64,000 nt of DNA from Gemmatimonadaceae bacterium (GCA_036496605.1 DASXKV010000004.1:124001-188000), one strand, 5' to 3'. Positions 51,877 to 60,807 are shown, counted from the stretch's first letter. Program-made: numbers and translations. The notes: generated by a model from the sequence alone, not told the origin.

Positions 51877-53505
51877 CTAGCGCCGCTTCGCTTGCGTGGT
51901 CGGCATGTGTGCCGCCTCGGCGGAAGCAATCGCGAACAGCTCCTTCTGCGTCGAGCCCTTATCGAGCAGATCGATCGCCTTCCGCAGTGGAGCGTCGTAT
52001 GGGAGATCGCGGCGCTTCGCGGCGGAGTCGCCAAAGGCGAAGCGAGCAACGCGCTGCTCCAGCAAACGATCGACATAGCGCGCCGATGCGTCGTAGTCCT
52101 TTCGATCGATCACGACACCCTTCGAGTCCAACCGGCGGAGCAACTCGTCACGCCACTGCGGCTGGACCGTGAAATCCTTGTTGACGGTCTTCGAGAGCTC
52201 GAGTGCGTAGTCGTAGTACGTCGTGTAGAAATCCTGCTGTTTTGCCGCGAGCGACTTCGCCAACCGTTGCTCCGCCGAGGTAAGCGTATCGTCTGCCACG
52301 ATCACGTCCGGCGTGATGCCGCCACCGCCGTAGACGAGTCGCCCGGCGTCCGACTTGTACGCCGGACGATTCTTCTTGACGCTCTCCGTCTCGGACGTGG
52401 TGTCGGGCTCCTGCTCGACGAAATGGCCATTCTCGAACTTCCGCTCCTTCTGAATGGAACGACCGCTCGGTGTGTACCATTTCGCCGTCGTCAATTTGAG
52501 CGCGTAACCGCCGTCGAGATTGAAGACGGACTGCACGAGTCCTTTGCCGAAGCTCGTCTGACCAACGATCAGGGCGCGGTCGTGATCCTGAAGAGCGCCT
52601 GCGACAATCTCCGACGCCGACGCCGTGTATTCGTCCGTGAGAACGATGAGCGGAGTCGTCGGCACCGCGGGACTTCCATGCGCAACGTATGGCTGCGTTT
52701 CGCCGTTGCGTGCCCGAATCGAGGCGATCTCCTGGCCATCCTTGAGGAACAAGTTGCTGATGACCAGGCTCTGATCGAGGATGCCACCTGGATTACCGCG
52801 GAAATCGAGAACGATGCCGCGTACGTTCTGCCTCTGCAGAGAACGCACAGCGTCCTGAACTTCCTGCGCGGCCGTCTCGTTGAATCGATCGAGCGGGATA
52901 TAACCGATCTTCTCACCGTTCGAGCCGAAGGAAATCTCGTAGCGCACCGCCGGCACATGGATGATCGCGCGAGTGAAGTGCACATCGATCGGGCCCGTGA
53001 CACCAGGACGTGCGAACTTGACGTTGACTTTCGTACCGGGCGGGCCCATCAGGGCGTCCTGCGCCTGCTGCGTCGTCCATTTGACGACGTGGATCGTGTC
53101 GATCTGGACAATTCGGTCGCCCTCACGGACGCCACCCGCCTCGGCGGGCGTGTTCGGGAAGACTTTGCTGATCACGATCTGGTCCTGCTGCGGCTCGATT
53201 TGCATTCCGATGCCGGCATAACGACCGCCGGTATTCGTCGTGAAGGCCTTCAATTCCTTGGGCGCAAACAGCTCGCTATATGGATCGTTGAGTTCTTTCA
53301 CCAAGCCTCTGGCCGCTTTCTCGTAGAGCTGGCCTGCGTCGAGGGTGTCGACATAGCGCTCGTTTACGAGTTGCAGAACCTGGTCGAGCAGGGCCTGACC
53401 GCCGCGCGTGACGCGCGACTGCAGCACGAATCCGCCAGCGAATAGCGGCACTACAACAAGGCTGGCGACGACGAATTTGCGAGAACGGATCATCCGTGAC
53501 ATCAA
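51877..53505 (-). CDS. carboxy-terminal processing protease (S41, CtpA/Prc-like)
   Basis: The 542-residue protein has an N-terminal membrane helix and a PDZ domain (about 90-165, GGVREGDRIVQIDTIHV). The S41 catalytic core has LDFRGNPGGILDQS, the nucleophile Ser in TASASEIVAGAL and the Lys in TSFGKGLVQ. A C-terminal helical extension of about 150 residues follows. It trims C-termini of periplasmic proteins, in many bacteria together with lipoprotein adaptors. Several Met codons at the start make the first residue uncertain. Confidence 0.95.
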   Translation of the reverse strand: MMSRMIRSRKFVVASLVVVPLFAGGFVLQSRVTRGGQALLDQVLQLVNERYVDTLDAGQLYEKAARGLVKELNDPYSELFAPKELKAFTTNTGGRYAGIGMQIEPQQDQIVISKVFPNTPAEAGGVREGDRIVQIDTIHVVKWTTQQAQDALMGPPGTKVNVKFARPGVTGPIDVHFTRAIIHVPAVRYEISFGSNGEKIGYIPLDRFNETAAQEVQDAVRSLQRQNVRGIVLDFRGNPGGILDQSLVISNLFLKDGQEIASIRARNGETQPYVAHGSPAVPTTPLIVLTDEYTASASEIVAGALQDHDRALIVGQTSFGKGLVQSVFNLDGGYALKLTTAKWYTPSGRSIQKERKFENGHFVEQEPDTTSETESVKKNRPAYKSDAGRLVYGGGGITPDVIVADDTLTSAEQRLAKSLAAKQQDFYTTYYDYALELSKTVNKDFTVQPQWRDELLRRLDSKGVVIDRKDYDASARYVDRLLEQRVARFAFGDSAAKRRDLPYDAPLRKAIDLLDKGSTQKELFAIASAEAAHMPTTQAKRR

Positions 53506-53555
53506 GGGTGCCCGGCTTGGGGACGAAGAATTATAGCGGACGAAGGAGAGCGAGG

Positions 53556-53750
53556 TCAGCCGCGCTCACCTTCATTGGGCGACTCGTCCCTGCTGTCGCC
53601 CTCAGTCCAGACGGCTCTCCACGACATCTCTACACCGGAGCGAAATCGCTTCCTCGTCAGTCGCAGCCCATCGGGCGAGATGCTAACGGTATACGGCTCA
53701 CCGTCGATCGTGATCTCCCGCCGGATTGTTCGTTCGAGCTTCGTGGCCAT
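53556..53750 (-). CDS. small conserved-looking hypothetical protein
   Basis: The 64-residue protein begins MATKLERTIRREITIDGEPY and has a beta-rich part, TVSISPDGLRLTRKRFRSG, then VEMSWRAVW and an acidic tail. It looks like a single small beta domain. The ATG at 53750 is preferred to a longer start. It lies between the Rep-like gene and the S41 protease on the same strand. Function unknown. Confidence 0.6.
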   Translation of the reverse strand: MATKLERTIRREITIDGEPYTVSISPDGLRLTRKRFRSGVEMSWRAVWTEGDSRDESPNEGERG

Positions 53751-53802
53751 GACCTCGTCATACCCGCCGCGAGGAAGCCTGTTCGCACCAGACTCCATTC
53801 AT

Positions 53803-54690
53803 TCAGACGCCTCGCGCCGCCAAGACGTAATCCACGAACCAGTCGCGCTGCTGTTGTCGAACGGACACGCTCCGCACTACACCGGTCGATTCTAGCATTT
53901 CATGGGCCGGTTGAAGCACTCGCTGCAAGTGTGACGGGTATCGCTGCATCAGTGGCAACAGCTCTTTGAGACGATCGAGAGACACCCGCCAAGTCAGCAC
54001 TCCGTCCGCTCGTGCGACCTCGAGCAATCGATAAAGTCGTCGAGCGACTGGAGAGGCGAGATCGAGGTAACGCGTCACCGACAACGACGACGTGAAACGG
54101 CCAGCGAGATTCTCGCGGATTGGCGGCGCGATCACGACGCGTGCGACGCCGGGTTCGCCGCTCGCGTCGCCGTCGAACAGGGCGAGCTGGTCGCGATCGG
54201 CGACGCGACGTCGTTCGATGACCACCGAGCTCAGGATCGAGAACCTTGCCTCGATCGTTTTTCCCGCGGCGTGGCTGTAATAACTCCCGGCCGATTCGAG
54301 CGTCGTCCGTTCGAGCCGAGCAAGCGCGCCGCGCAGCTGCTCGTATGTGCGGCCATCGACCTGCCTACCCATCGACCGAAGGAAGGCGTGTAACGTGAAG
54401 GTGATTGCACCGTCGGCAGGCTCGCCAGCTTCATGGAAGCGATGCATCAGCTCGACGTAGACGTCCTGGTCGAACGTCCCCGGTAGGCGGTCGCCGGGAC
54501 TCGGGAGCACACGCCAGCGCCCGCCGTCATCCGCCGAGCAACTGATAGCGGAATCTTCTGCGGAATCGCTCAGTCGGAAGAGCGGCAGCCGCTCCAGCGA
54601 CCGATCGAGCAGAACGACGCGCGCCGTGACGCGTCGCCGCGCGGCGAGGCTCATAGCCGGGAAGGTGACGCTGTACTGAGCGGTGGGCAA
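53803..54690 (-). CDS. replication initiator protein A (RepA/RPA plasmid-type) homologue
   Basis: The 295-residue protein follows the RPA family (twin winged-helix plasmid initiators). Segments are RLPGTFDQDVYVELMHRF, TFTLHAFLRSMGRQVDGRTYEQL, ALARLERTTLESAGSYY, FSILSSVVIERRR, LSVTRYLDLASPVARRLYRLLE and LKELLPLMQRYPSHLQRVL. These proteins bind iterons and open plasmid or secondary-chromosome origins. Here it is flanked by ordinary chromosomal genes and I see no iterons or partner par genes beside it, so it may be domesticated. The TTG at 54690 or the ATG at 54654 is the start. Confidence 0.82.
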   Translation of the reverse strand: MPTAQYSVTFPAMSLAARRRVTARVVLLDRSLERLPLFRLSDSAEDSAISCSADDGGRWRVLPSPGDRLPGTFDQDVYVELMHRFHEAGEPADGAITFTLHAFLRSMGRQVDGRTYEQLRGALARLERTTLESAGSYYSHAAGKTIEARFSILSSVVIERRRVADRDQLALFDGDASGEPGVARVVIAPPIRENLAGRFTSSLSVTRYLDLASPVARRLYRLLEVARADGVLTWRVSLDRLKELLPLMQRYPSHLQRVLQPAHEMLESTGVVRSVSVRQQQRDWFVDYVLAARGV

Positions 54691-54708
54691 GTCAGTCGCA
54701 CGCCAGCC

Positions 54709-55425
54709 TTACGACAGTGCGATCAGTTGTCCAGTGATCGCACTCGCGTCATCGCTGCAGAGATAGGCCGCGGCTTGTGCAACTTCCTCGCGCTCGACGT
54801 AGCGAACGTTCTCACCCATCGCCTGAACGTTCGCAGCCGTACGAATGGACGTCGGCGCCAACGCGTTCGCTCGAACTCCATTGTCGCGTTCTTCTTGCGC
54901 AACGGCCCGCATGAGCGTGACGACGCCGTTCTTCGCGGCCGCATATGCTGCGACGTTCGCGACCTTTGCACCTGGAAGCGCCGCCTCCGATGCGAAGTAA
55001 ACGATGGCGCCCCGAGCCGCGCGGACCAGCGGAAGGAAGGCATGAGTCACGAAAAAGGCCGTCGTGAGATTGATGCTCATCATCCGGTGCCATAGCTCCA
55101 CGTCGCTCTCGGCAAGCGGTCCACTCACCGCAAAGCCGCCGGCGACATGAACGAGAGCGCCGACGCGATCCCCGTGGTCGCGTCGTACGCGGCTCACGAG
55201 CTCGATGACCGACGCGTTGTCCGCGAGATCGCAGGCGAAGGCGAACGCCTGGAAGCCCGCCTTCGTCAGCGAAGTCGCGCGGTCACGGGCCTGATCGAGA
55301 TTGCGATCGACGAGCAACAGAACGGCTCCACGCTCGGCAAACGCCCGGGCAACCGCTTCGCCAACCTGGCCCTCTCGTCCGGCACCCGTGAGGAGAACGG
55401 GGCCGCGAAACTCCGTTCGAGGCAT
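54709..55425 (-). CDS. short-chain dehydrogenase/reductase
   Basis: The 238-residue Rossmann enzyme has the nucleotide motif LLTGAGREGQVGEAVA, LVHVAGGFA (NAG-like) and catalytic Ser and Tyr-x3-Lys in YFASEAALPG and AAYAAAKNGV. The late TSIRTAANVQAMG is typical of SDRs. Substrate unknown. The ATG at 55425 is 30 bp from the divergent PLD-family gene, so the two share a promoter region. Confidence 0.92.
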   Translation of the reverse strand: MPRTEFRGPVLLTGAGREGQVGEAVARAFAERGAVLLLVDRNLDQARDRATSLTKAGFQAFAFACDLADNASVIELVSRVRRDHGDRVGALVHVAGGFAVSGPLAESDVELWHRMMSINLTTAFFVTHAFLPLVRAARGAIVYFASEAALPGAKVANVAAYAAAKNGVVTLMRAVAQEERDNGVRANALAPTSIRTAANVQAMGENVRYVEREEVAQAAAYLCSDDASAITGQLIALS

Positions 55426-55455
55426 GGCACAGAGTATGTGTGACAAAGGCCCCGA

Positions 55456-56781
55456 ATGCCACCGCAACGGAGCTACAGCTTCGCCGAGCGACTCGAGCGC
55501 CTAGGCGTCGTCATTGTTGGAATCTTGCTGTGCTATCTCGCGTTCGTCGGATTGCTCTCGATTACGCGAGGCACTCCCGTGCAGACGGTGATCGCCGAGG
55601 GAGATCGGGGCGGCCCGCCGCCACCCACCGATTCGCTGTTCGCGCGTACGATGGAGATGTACACCGGCGTACACATCGAACCGGGCACGCGCGTGCAGGC
55701 AGTGAATAACGGCACCGTGTACGACTCGCTCTGGAACGACCTGCGCTCGGCGAAGCAAACGATCACCGTGCAGATGTACTACTCTCTGCCGGGAAAGGTC
55801 GCCGATACACTTGCCGCGATTCTCAAGGAACGAGCGCGCGCGAAGGTACGGGTGCTTCTTCTGCTCGACGCATTCGGCTCACAGAACCTCAAGCGCGCTT
55901 GGGCTCGTTCACTGCGAGAAGCGGGTGTCGAAGTCTCCCTGTTGCGTAAACTCCGCTGGTACTCGGTGCATAACGCGACGGATCGTTCGCATGTGCGCGT
56001 GATCGTCATTGACGGAAGAATCGGCTACACCGGTGGCTTCGGCCTCGCCGACTACTGGCAGGGCGACGGATTGCACGAGAATCAATGGCGAGAGTCGAAC
56101 GTGCGCTTCGAGGGGCCGGCCGTCATGCAACTGCAGGCGGCATTCGCGTCAGCGTGGGCCGAGTCGACCGGTGAGCTGATCACGGGCGACGTTTTTTTCC
56201 CAAGGCATGGCTTCGAAGAGCTCTCCCGTGGCGTTCAAGCCGGATTGCTCTTCACCGCACCGACCACCGGGAGTACGCCGGCGGAGCGATTTCTGGCATT
56301 GAGCATCGCTTCGGCGCACAAGTCGCTCTACATAACGAATTCCTATTTCGTACCCGACGACGACTTCCGCCGGCTTCTCGAGCGTGTCGCGAAACGCGGC
56401 GTCGACGTCCGTGTGCTCACGGTGAGCACGAAAACCGACGTGAAGACGACCTGGTATGCCGGCCGATATTGGTACGAAGACTTGCTGAGCGCCGGGGTAA
56501 GAATTTACGAGTATCAGCCAACGATGATGCACTCGAAGACGCTGGTCGTCGACGGACTGTGGTCGAGTGTCGGCTCGATGAACTTCGACAATCGATCGTT
56601 GGCGTTCAACAACGAATCCAACCTCGTCGTGCTCGACACGAAATTCGGCGCTGTAATGGATTCGGTGTTCCTGAGGGACCTTCACTACTCGAAGGAGATC
56701 AAGCTCGCCGAATTCCGGCAACGGTCCGTGTGGGAGCGTTTGCTCGAGCTCGGCGCCGTCACGCTATCGCGCCTCCTCTGA
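55456..56781 (+). CDS. phospholipase-D-family cardiolipin-synthase-like protein
   Basis: The 441-residue protein has an N-terminal membrane helix (about 17-36) and two PLD domains. The second HKD motif is canonical (MHSKTLVVDG, then GSMNFDNRS). In the first the Lys is replaced by Arg (SHVRVIVIDGRIGYTGG). Cardiolipin synthesis from two phosphatidylglycerols is the usual role of this architecture. The K-to-R change makes altered activity possible. Confidence 0.9.
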   Translation: MPPQRSYSFAERLERLGVVIVGILLCYLAFVGLLSITRGTPVQTVIAEGDRGGPPPPTDSLFARTMEMYTGVHIEPGTRVQAVNNGTVYDSLWNDLRSAKQTITVQMYYSLPGKVADTLAAILKERARAKVRVLLLLDAFGSQNLKRAWARSLREAGVEVSLLRKLRWYSVHNATDRSHVRVIVIDGRIGYTGGFGLADYWQGDGLHENQWRESNVRFEGPAVMQLQAAFASAWAESTGELITGDVFFPRHGFEELSRGVQAGLLFTAPTTGSTPAERFLALSIASAHKSLYITNSYFVPDDDFRRLLERVAKRGVDVRVLTVSTKTDVKTTWYAGRYWYEDLLSAGVRIYEYQPTMMHSKTLVVDGLWSSVGSMNFDNRSLAFNNESNLVVLDTKFGAVMDSVFLRDLHYSKEIKLAEFRQRSVWERLLELGAVTLSRLL

Positions 56782-56799
56782 GGGAACCGTTAGGCGGCG

Positions 56800-57345
56800 C
56801 TACCTGATTTCCTCTCGACCGAGCGCGGCGCGGACCGCCTCGCGCATCGCCACGACTGCTTCGTCGCGCGCCGCCGGCGAGTTGTCGCGAACATGGATCT
56901 CGATCCCATCGGCAACGGGAACGCGCCGCCAGCTCCACGGTTGGTCTTCATCCGTCTGGGCCACGGCATCGGCCCGGACACCAAGTGCCGGCGCCAACGA
57001 GGTTGCAACGCGTCGCTCGAGTGCGTCGCCGGTGAGGTCGTGCAGCTCGATCTTGATTGTCTCGAGCGTCGTGCCCTCGCGCTGCCGGATCTTGATGGCG
57101 AGGAGTTGAAGAAAGTGGCGGTAGTTGTACGTCGCCGCGGTTCCCGTTCCTTCTGGCCGGTCGAGGAGACCGTTCGCGACGTAGAAACGTATCGATCTCG
57201 CACTCGGAGCTACGCGAGCGGACGCGTTGGTGGGACGCATGCCGGTGGCGTCGACCAGGGCGGTCACGTGAGCAGCCAGGCCGCGCGCATTCCAAGGCGC
57301 GTGCCGGGAGTGAGCGCGAAGCAGCGAGATTGGCGACTCAGTCAT
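56800..57345 (-). CDS. MerR-family regulator
   Basis: The 181-residue protein has a MerR-type helix-turn-helix in its middle (SARVAPSARSIRFYVANGLL, then YNYRHFLQLLAIKIRQREG). The N-terminal extension is about 35 residues. The C-terminal part has no Cys or other obvious ligand site. Its start lies inside the end of the upstream kinase-like gene (8-base overlap), so the two are coupled and likely act together. Confidence 0.85.
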   Translation of the reverse strand: MTESPISLLRAHSRHAPWNARGLAAHVTALVDATGMRPTNASARVAPSARSIRFYVANGLLDRPEGTGTAATYNYRHFLQLLAIKIRQREGTTLETIKIELHDLTGDALERRVATSLAPALGVRADAVAQTDEDQPWSWRRVPVADGIEIHVRDNSPAARDEAVVAMREAVRAALGREEIR

Positions 57346-58528
57346 GCGCGTTGGCTGTTGCTGTTCGGTCCAGCTTTCGGTTGGGCAGCGTGATTGTCAC
57401 AGTCGTTCCAGCGTCGGCGGTGCTGTCGAGGGTGATCGCGCCGCCATGCTCGTCGAGAATGCGCTGACACAGTGCCAACCCGACACCGGAGCTGCCAGCT
57501 TTCGTGGTGAAGAACAATTCGAAGACTCGTGGCAGCAGCTCGCGCGCGATTGGTGGTCCGTCGTTGTGCAGACGACACCGCCAGCCGCCACCAGGCAGTG
57601 TCGTCGACGTCAATGTGAGATCACTGCCTTCAGGCGCGGCATCGACGGCATTCGACAAAACGTTGGCGAACACGTGAGCGATCTGCTCTGCGTCGACGTC
57701 GCATAGTGCGCGCGGTTCCGCGGGGCGATGTCGGGCCACGAGCGCCTTGCTCTCGAGCAGCCCGCGCTTGGCCGATAGCACGCTGTGCAGAACACCATCC
57801 GGATCCGTGGACGCAACGCGCAGCGGAGGCGGGCTGCCGTACTCGAGCAGCGCGCTCACGACACCATTCATCCGCTCCACTTCACGCAGGATGCGGCCCA
57901 CGTTCCTCTCGATCACCGGATCGTCGCGAACGCGAAACCGTAGTAGCTGCGCTGCCGAGGAGATTCCGAAGAGCGGATTGCGCAGCTCGCGAGCGATGCC
58001 CGCGGACACTTCACCGATCGCCTCCAACCGGCGTTTCTGAGTGAGGCGATGCACGGCCTCGGCGCGACCAATCGCCGACGCGACCTGCGAGGCGACGCTC
58101 GCAACGACTTGCTCGAGCTCCAGAATTCGGCTCGGCGAATCGACGTTGGACACGACGACGGTCACGGCACCGAAGACGTCGCCGCTCGACATCGGCACGG
58201 TGATCTCCTTCGCGCGCGCGAGATCGCGCTCGACGGGCGCCGACTCGTGGCGGGCGCGCCGCCAGCTCGGTGTGAGTGACGCGATCAACGACTCGCGTTC
58301 CTCGTCGAAACCGACGCTATGAGCAAGTTCGAACTCTCCAAGACTCGGACCGACGATTGCGATCGCGACCGCTTCGCAGATCGCGACGCGACGAATCTGT
58401 TGCGCAGCCTCGTTGAGCACTCGCTCGAGCAAGACGGTCGGCGCGAGCGCAATCGCCGCGTCGAGTACCTGGCGATCGGTGCTCGCTTGGCTTCCGCCGA
58501 CTTCTGATTGAATCGAAGGCGCGCTCAT
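57338..58528 (-). CDS. GAF-domain histidine-kinase-like protein lacking the phospho-acceptor histidine
   Basis: The 396-residue soluble protein has a GAF domain (about 30-155), a DHp/HisKA-like helix pair (about 165-235) and an HATPase_c domain (about 270-385). In the H-box the usual AHE-x-RNPL reads IARELRNPLFG, so Arg180 (codon CGC, 57989-57991) replaces His. The N box (FANVLSNAVDAA) and G2 box (SSGVGLALCQRI) look intact; the G1 box is altered to NDGPPI. It could bind ATP but not autophosphorylate on His. The only coupled gene is a MerR regulator, not a response regulator. Confidence 0.85.
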   Translation of the reverse strand: MSAPSIQSEVGGSQASTDRQVLDAAIALAPTVLLERVLNEAAQQIRRVAICEAVAIAIVGPSLGEFELAHSVGFDEERESLIASLTPSWRRARHESAPVERDLARAKEITVPMSSGDVFGAVTVVVSNVDSPSRILELEQVVASVASQVASAIGRAEAVHRLTQKRRLEAIGEVSAGIARELRNPLFGISSAAQLLRFRVRDDPVIERNVGRILREVERMNGVVSALLEYGSPPPLRVASTDPDGVLHSVLSAKRGLLESKALVARHRPAEPRALCDVDAEQIAHVFANVLSNAVDAAPEGSDLTLTSTTLPGGGWRCRLHNDGPPIARELLPRVFELFFTTKAGSSGVGLALCQRILDEHGGAITLDSTADAGTTVTITLPNRKLDRTATANAHD

Positions 58529-58560
58529 GAGTGGATATTACGAGCGCCGATATTAAAGCG

Positions 58561-58593
58561 AAACGGCGGAGCGCGTTGAGTGCGTTCCGCCGT
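58561..58593 (-). terminator. hairpin downstream of the acidic/basic H1-like gene
   Basis: A 12-bp stem with one mismatched or G-U pair (58563-58574 with 58582-58593) has a seven-base loop. It lies 24 bases past the stop at 58617 on the minus strand and is followed there by TTT and another T-rich stretch. Confidence 0.7.
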
Positions 58594-58616
58594 CCGCGAG
58601 CGATTTGGAGTTGGAG

Positions 58617-59234
58617 CTAGCGACGGCCGCGCTTCCGAGCGCCCTTCTTGGCGCCGCCTCGCTTCTTCGCACCACCACGCTTTGCCCCACCGCGCTTAGC
58701 GCCGCCACTCTTCTTGGCGCCGCCCTTCTTTGCAGTCTTGCGCGCACTCTTCTTGGCGCCGCCTTTCTTCGCGGCAGTGCGAGCACTCTTTTTCGCCCCT
58801 GCCTTCTTGGCGCCAGTCCGCTTCTTGGCGCCGCCGGATTTCTTGGCGCCTCCAGCTTTGGATGCGGTTTTCGCCGCGCCGCCGGTCGAGCCACCGCTCA
58901 TCGCCGAACCGCCACCAGAGCTCAATGTGCTGCTGCCCGCGGTACCCGAGGTCCCGCCGGTTGAGGGTCGACGACCACCAGCGGGGAAGGCTTCGCCCTC
59001 CTCTTCTTCCTCCTCGGTGAAGGTACCCTCTTCAGCTTCCTCGTCCTCATCCTCGTCGGTGCTGTCCCAGAGATCGTCGCTGCCACGAGTCCCGGACCAC
59101 CCGCCCTCCTCTTCCTCCTCCTCGTCGTAGTTCCCGCCGCCGGAACCGCCGCCGCCACCATAACCAAGATCATCCGCGTCGTCGTCGCGATCCGAGAACC
59201 GAAACTCCTCGTGCAACTCGTCACCCCGCGGCAT
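58617..59234 (-). CDS. two-part acidic/basic histone-H1-like protein
   Basis: The 205-residue protein has two opposite halves. Residues 1-80 are acidic with Gly and Glu/Asp runs (DDDADD, DEEEEEEGG, DEDEDEEAEEG). After a Ser/Gly/Thr linker (about 85-115), residues 115-205 are built from repeats of the GAKKSG/GGAKK type and end in RKRGRR. The basic tail resembles the H1 C-terminal domain and should bind DNA; the acidic half could modulate that or contact polymerase. A GGAGG ribosome site fixes the ATG at 59234. No family name can be given with confidence. Confidence 0.8.
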   Translation of the reverse strand: MPRGDELHEEFRFSDRDDDADDLGYGGGGGSGGGNYDEEEEEEGGWSGTRGSDDLWDSTDEDEDEEAEEGTFTEEEEEEGEAFPAGGRRPSTGGTSGTAGSSTLSSGGGSAMSGGSTGGAAKTASKAGGAKKSGGAKKRTGAKKAGAKKSARTAAKKGGAKKSARKTAKKGGAKKSGGAKRGGAKRGGAKKRGGAKKGARKRGRR

Positions 59235-59559
59235 GCGCGCCTCCTGAGGCAAATGTGATGTCAAACGTAATTCGTACGATTCAAGCGACCCAACGCCGCG
59301 CCCTCGGCGCACGTCGTGTGCCGATCCCGCGCGCGTGCAGCATCGCGATGCGTTCGGTGATCGCACGCATTAAAACGCGTGCAGGTACGTTGACGCAACA
59401 CCCTAGTACAATGTCATGGCGTTTCCGTCAAGTCGTGCGCGTCATTGGGTCCGTCGCGAGAACGCACGAGAGCGCGTTACGCAATCACGTAACCATCGTG
59501 TCGAGTCAATCGCCGGCGGCTGCGCGGAAAATGCTGCCATTGTTCGGCGCGCCGACTTG
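59235..59559. other. intergenic region upstream of the acidic/basic protein
   Basis: There is no credible gene in these 325 bases. A possible minus-strand promoter is TTGCGT (59393-59398) and TTTTAA (59370-59375) with a 17-base spacer, about 130 bases before the ATG at 59234. Longer open frames here have no protein-like character. Confidence 0.4.
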
Positions 59560-60687
59560 TTAAGGATCGATAAAAGTCAGCGTCTTTCGACGCGAGACGA
59601 CCCGTCGGAGCGCGTCGTACACCTCGGGATCGAGGAGTCGACCGACGTGGCCCTCCAGAAACTCGATCGTCGCTTGTTGCTCCATCGGCTCCCGATAGGC
59701 GCGCTTCGACGTGAGTGCATCGAAGGCATCGGCGGCGGCGAGAATCCGCCCTCCTATGGAAATCCGCGCACCATCCAGCGCACGCGGATAGCCCTTGCCG
59801 TCCCAGTGCTCATGATGGTCCTGGACGTAGATGAGCGCTTCGCCGAGGTGCTTGAGTGGAGCGAGGATCGCCATGCCAATGCGGACGTGCTCCTTCACAT
59901 GCTCGAACTCCTCCGGCGTTAGCGTGCCGGGCTTGTTGAGCACCGCCTCGCGTGTGCCGATCTTGCCGACGTCGTGAAGGCGCCCAGCGAGTCGGACGTG
60001 CTCGACCGCGTCAGGCCCCATGCCTAACTCCTCCGCGATTGACGCGGCAAGCTCGGCAACGCGCTGTGAGTGGCCGCGGAGGTACACGTCTTTCACTTCC
60101 ATAGCATTGATGAGCGTTTCCGCGACGCTCACCGTGAGATTGCGCAGCGCATCCTTTTCGCGCTCCAGCTCTTCGGTGCGCTGTGCTACCTCCTCCCGGA
60201 TCATGCGCTCCACGCGGCGCTGCTCGATGAGAAGTGCGCGTTTGTGCAGTGCGCGCTCGATCGCGACCTCGAGATCCGCGAGCTCCACGGGTTTCATCAG
60301 GTAGTCCATCGCGCCCTGAGAGAGCGAATCCGTCGCAGTCGGAGCGTCGTTGACCGCTGTGAGCATCATGATCGCCAGCTCACTGTCGAGTTGGAGCGCG
60401 CGCGGCACGACATCGACTCCGGAAAGGCCCGGCATGCGCACGTCGCAGAGCATGAGGACGAAGCCCTGCTGTCCCAACTGGAGGAGCGCTTCGTCTCCGG
60501 ACTCCGCGGTCACGACCTCGAAGCCACGGGTCCGGAGGAATTTGCCGATCGCGCGGCGAATGCTCTCCTCGTCGTCGACGACGAGAACGCGCCGCATGGC
60601 CGGTTCAACGGCGGAGCTCATTGGCCGAGAGCGCTCCTCAGGGCGATCGGCAAAGGCGGAGGCGGAGGCGGCGCTCTGATCGATCAT
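59560..60687 (-). CDS. response regulator with HD-GYP phosphodiesterase domain
   Basis: The protein has up to 375 residues. A receiver domain (VLVVDDEESIRRAIG, phospho-Asp in LMLCDVRMPGLSG, Lys in YLMKPVELADL) is joined by a coiled coil (about 140-180) to an HD-GYP domain (RLHDVGKIG; HHEHWDGKGYPRAL). The catalytic HD and the GYP motif are intact, so cyclic-di-GMP or a related dinucleotide is a likely substrate. The cognate kinase is not adjacent; the kinase-like gene at 57338 lacks its His. The start is uncertain over the first 30 residues. Confidence 0.93.
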   Translation of the reverse strand: MIDQSAASASAFADRPEERSRPMSSAVEPAMRRVLVVDDEESIRRAIGKFLRTRGFEVVTAESGDEALLQLGQQGFVLMLCDVRMPGLSGVDVVPRALQLDSELAIMMLTAVNDAPTATDSLSQGAMDYLMKPVELADLEVAIERALHKRALLIEQRRVERMIREEVAQRTEELEREKDALRNLTVSVAETLINAMEVKDVYLRGHSQRVAELAASIAEELGMGPDAVEHVRLAGRLHDVGKIGTREAVLNKPGTLTPEEFEHVKEHVRIGMAILAPLKHLGEALIYVQDHHEHWDGKGYPRALDGARISIGGRILAAADAFDALTSKRAYREPMEQQATIEFLEGHVGRLLDPEVYDALRRVVSRRKTLTFIDP

Positions 60688-60807
60688 CGGCAGACCAGCG
60701 TTATCAAAGGCGGATAGATGCGGGCGATGAAGGGCTCGCGTGGACGCTCTTGAGACGCATGTTCCGGTACAGCGGTAACGATGGGGAAGTCGAGCTACCC
60801 CAGCGCT

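Noticed and set aside
51892-53445. Long open frame on the plus strand opposite the S41 protease
   Set aside because: It is the antisense shadow of a clearly recognised protease gene in GC-rich DNA; the translation is rich in Arg and has no domain.
59255-59563. Plus-strand frame upstream of the HD-GYP gene end
   Set aside because: No protein-like composition or ribosome site; it lies in a promoter region for the divergent minus-strand gene.
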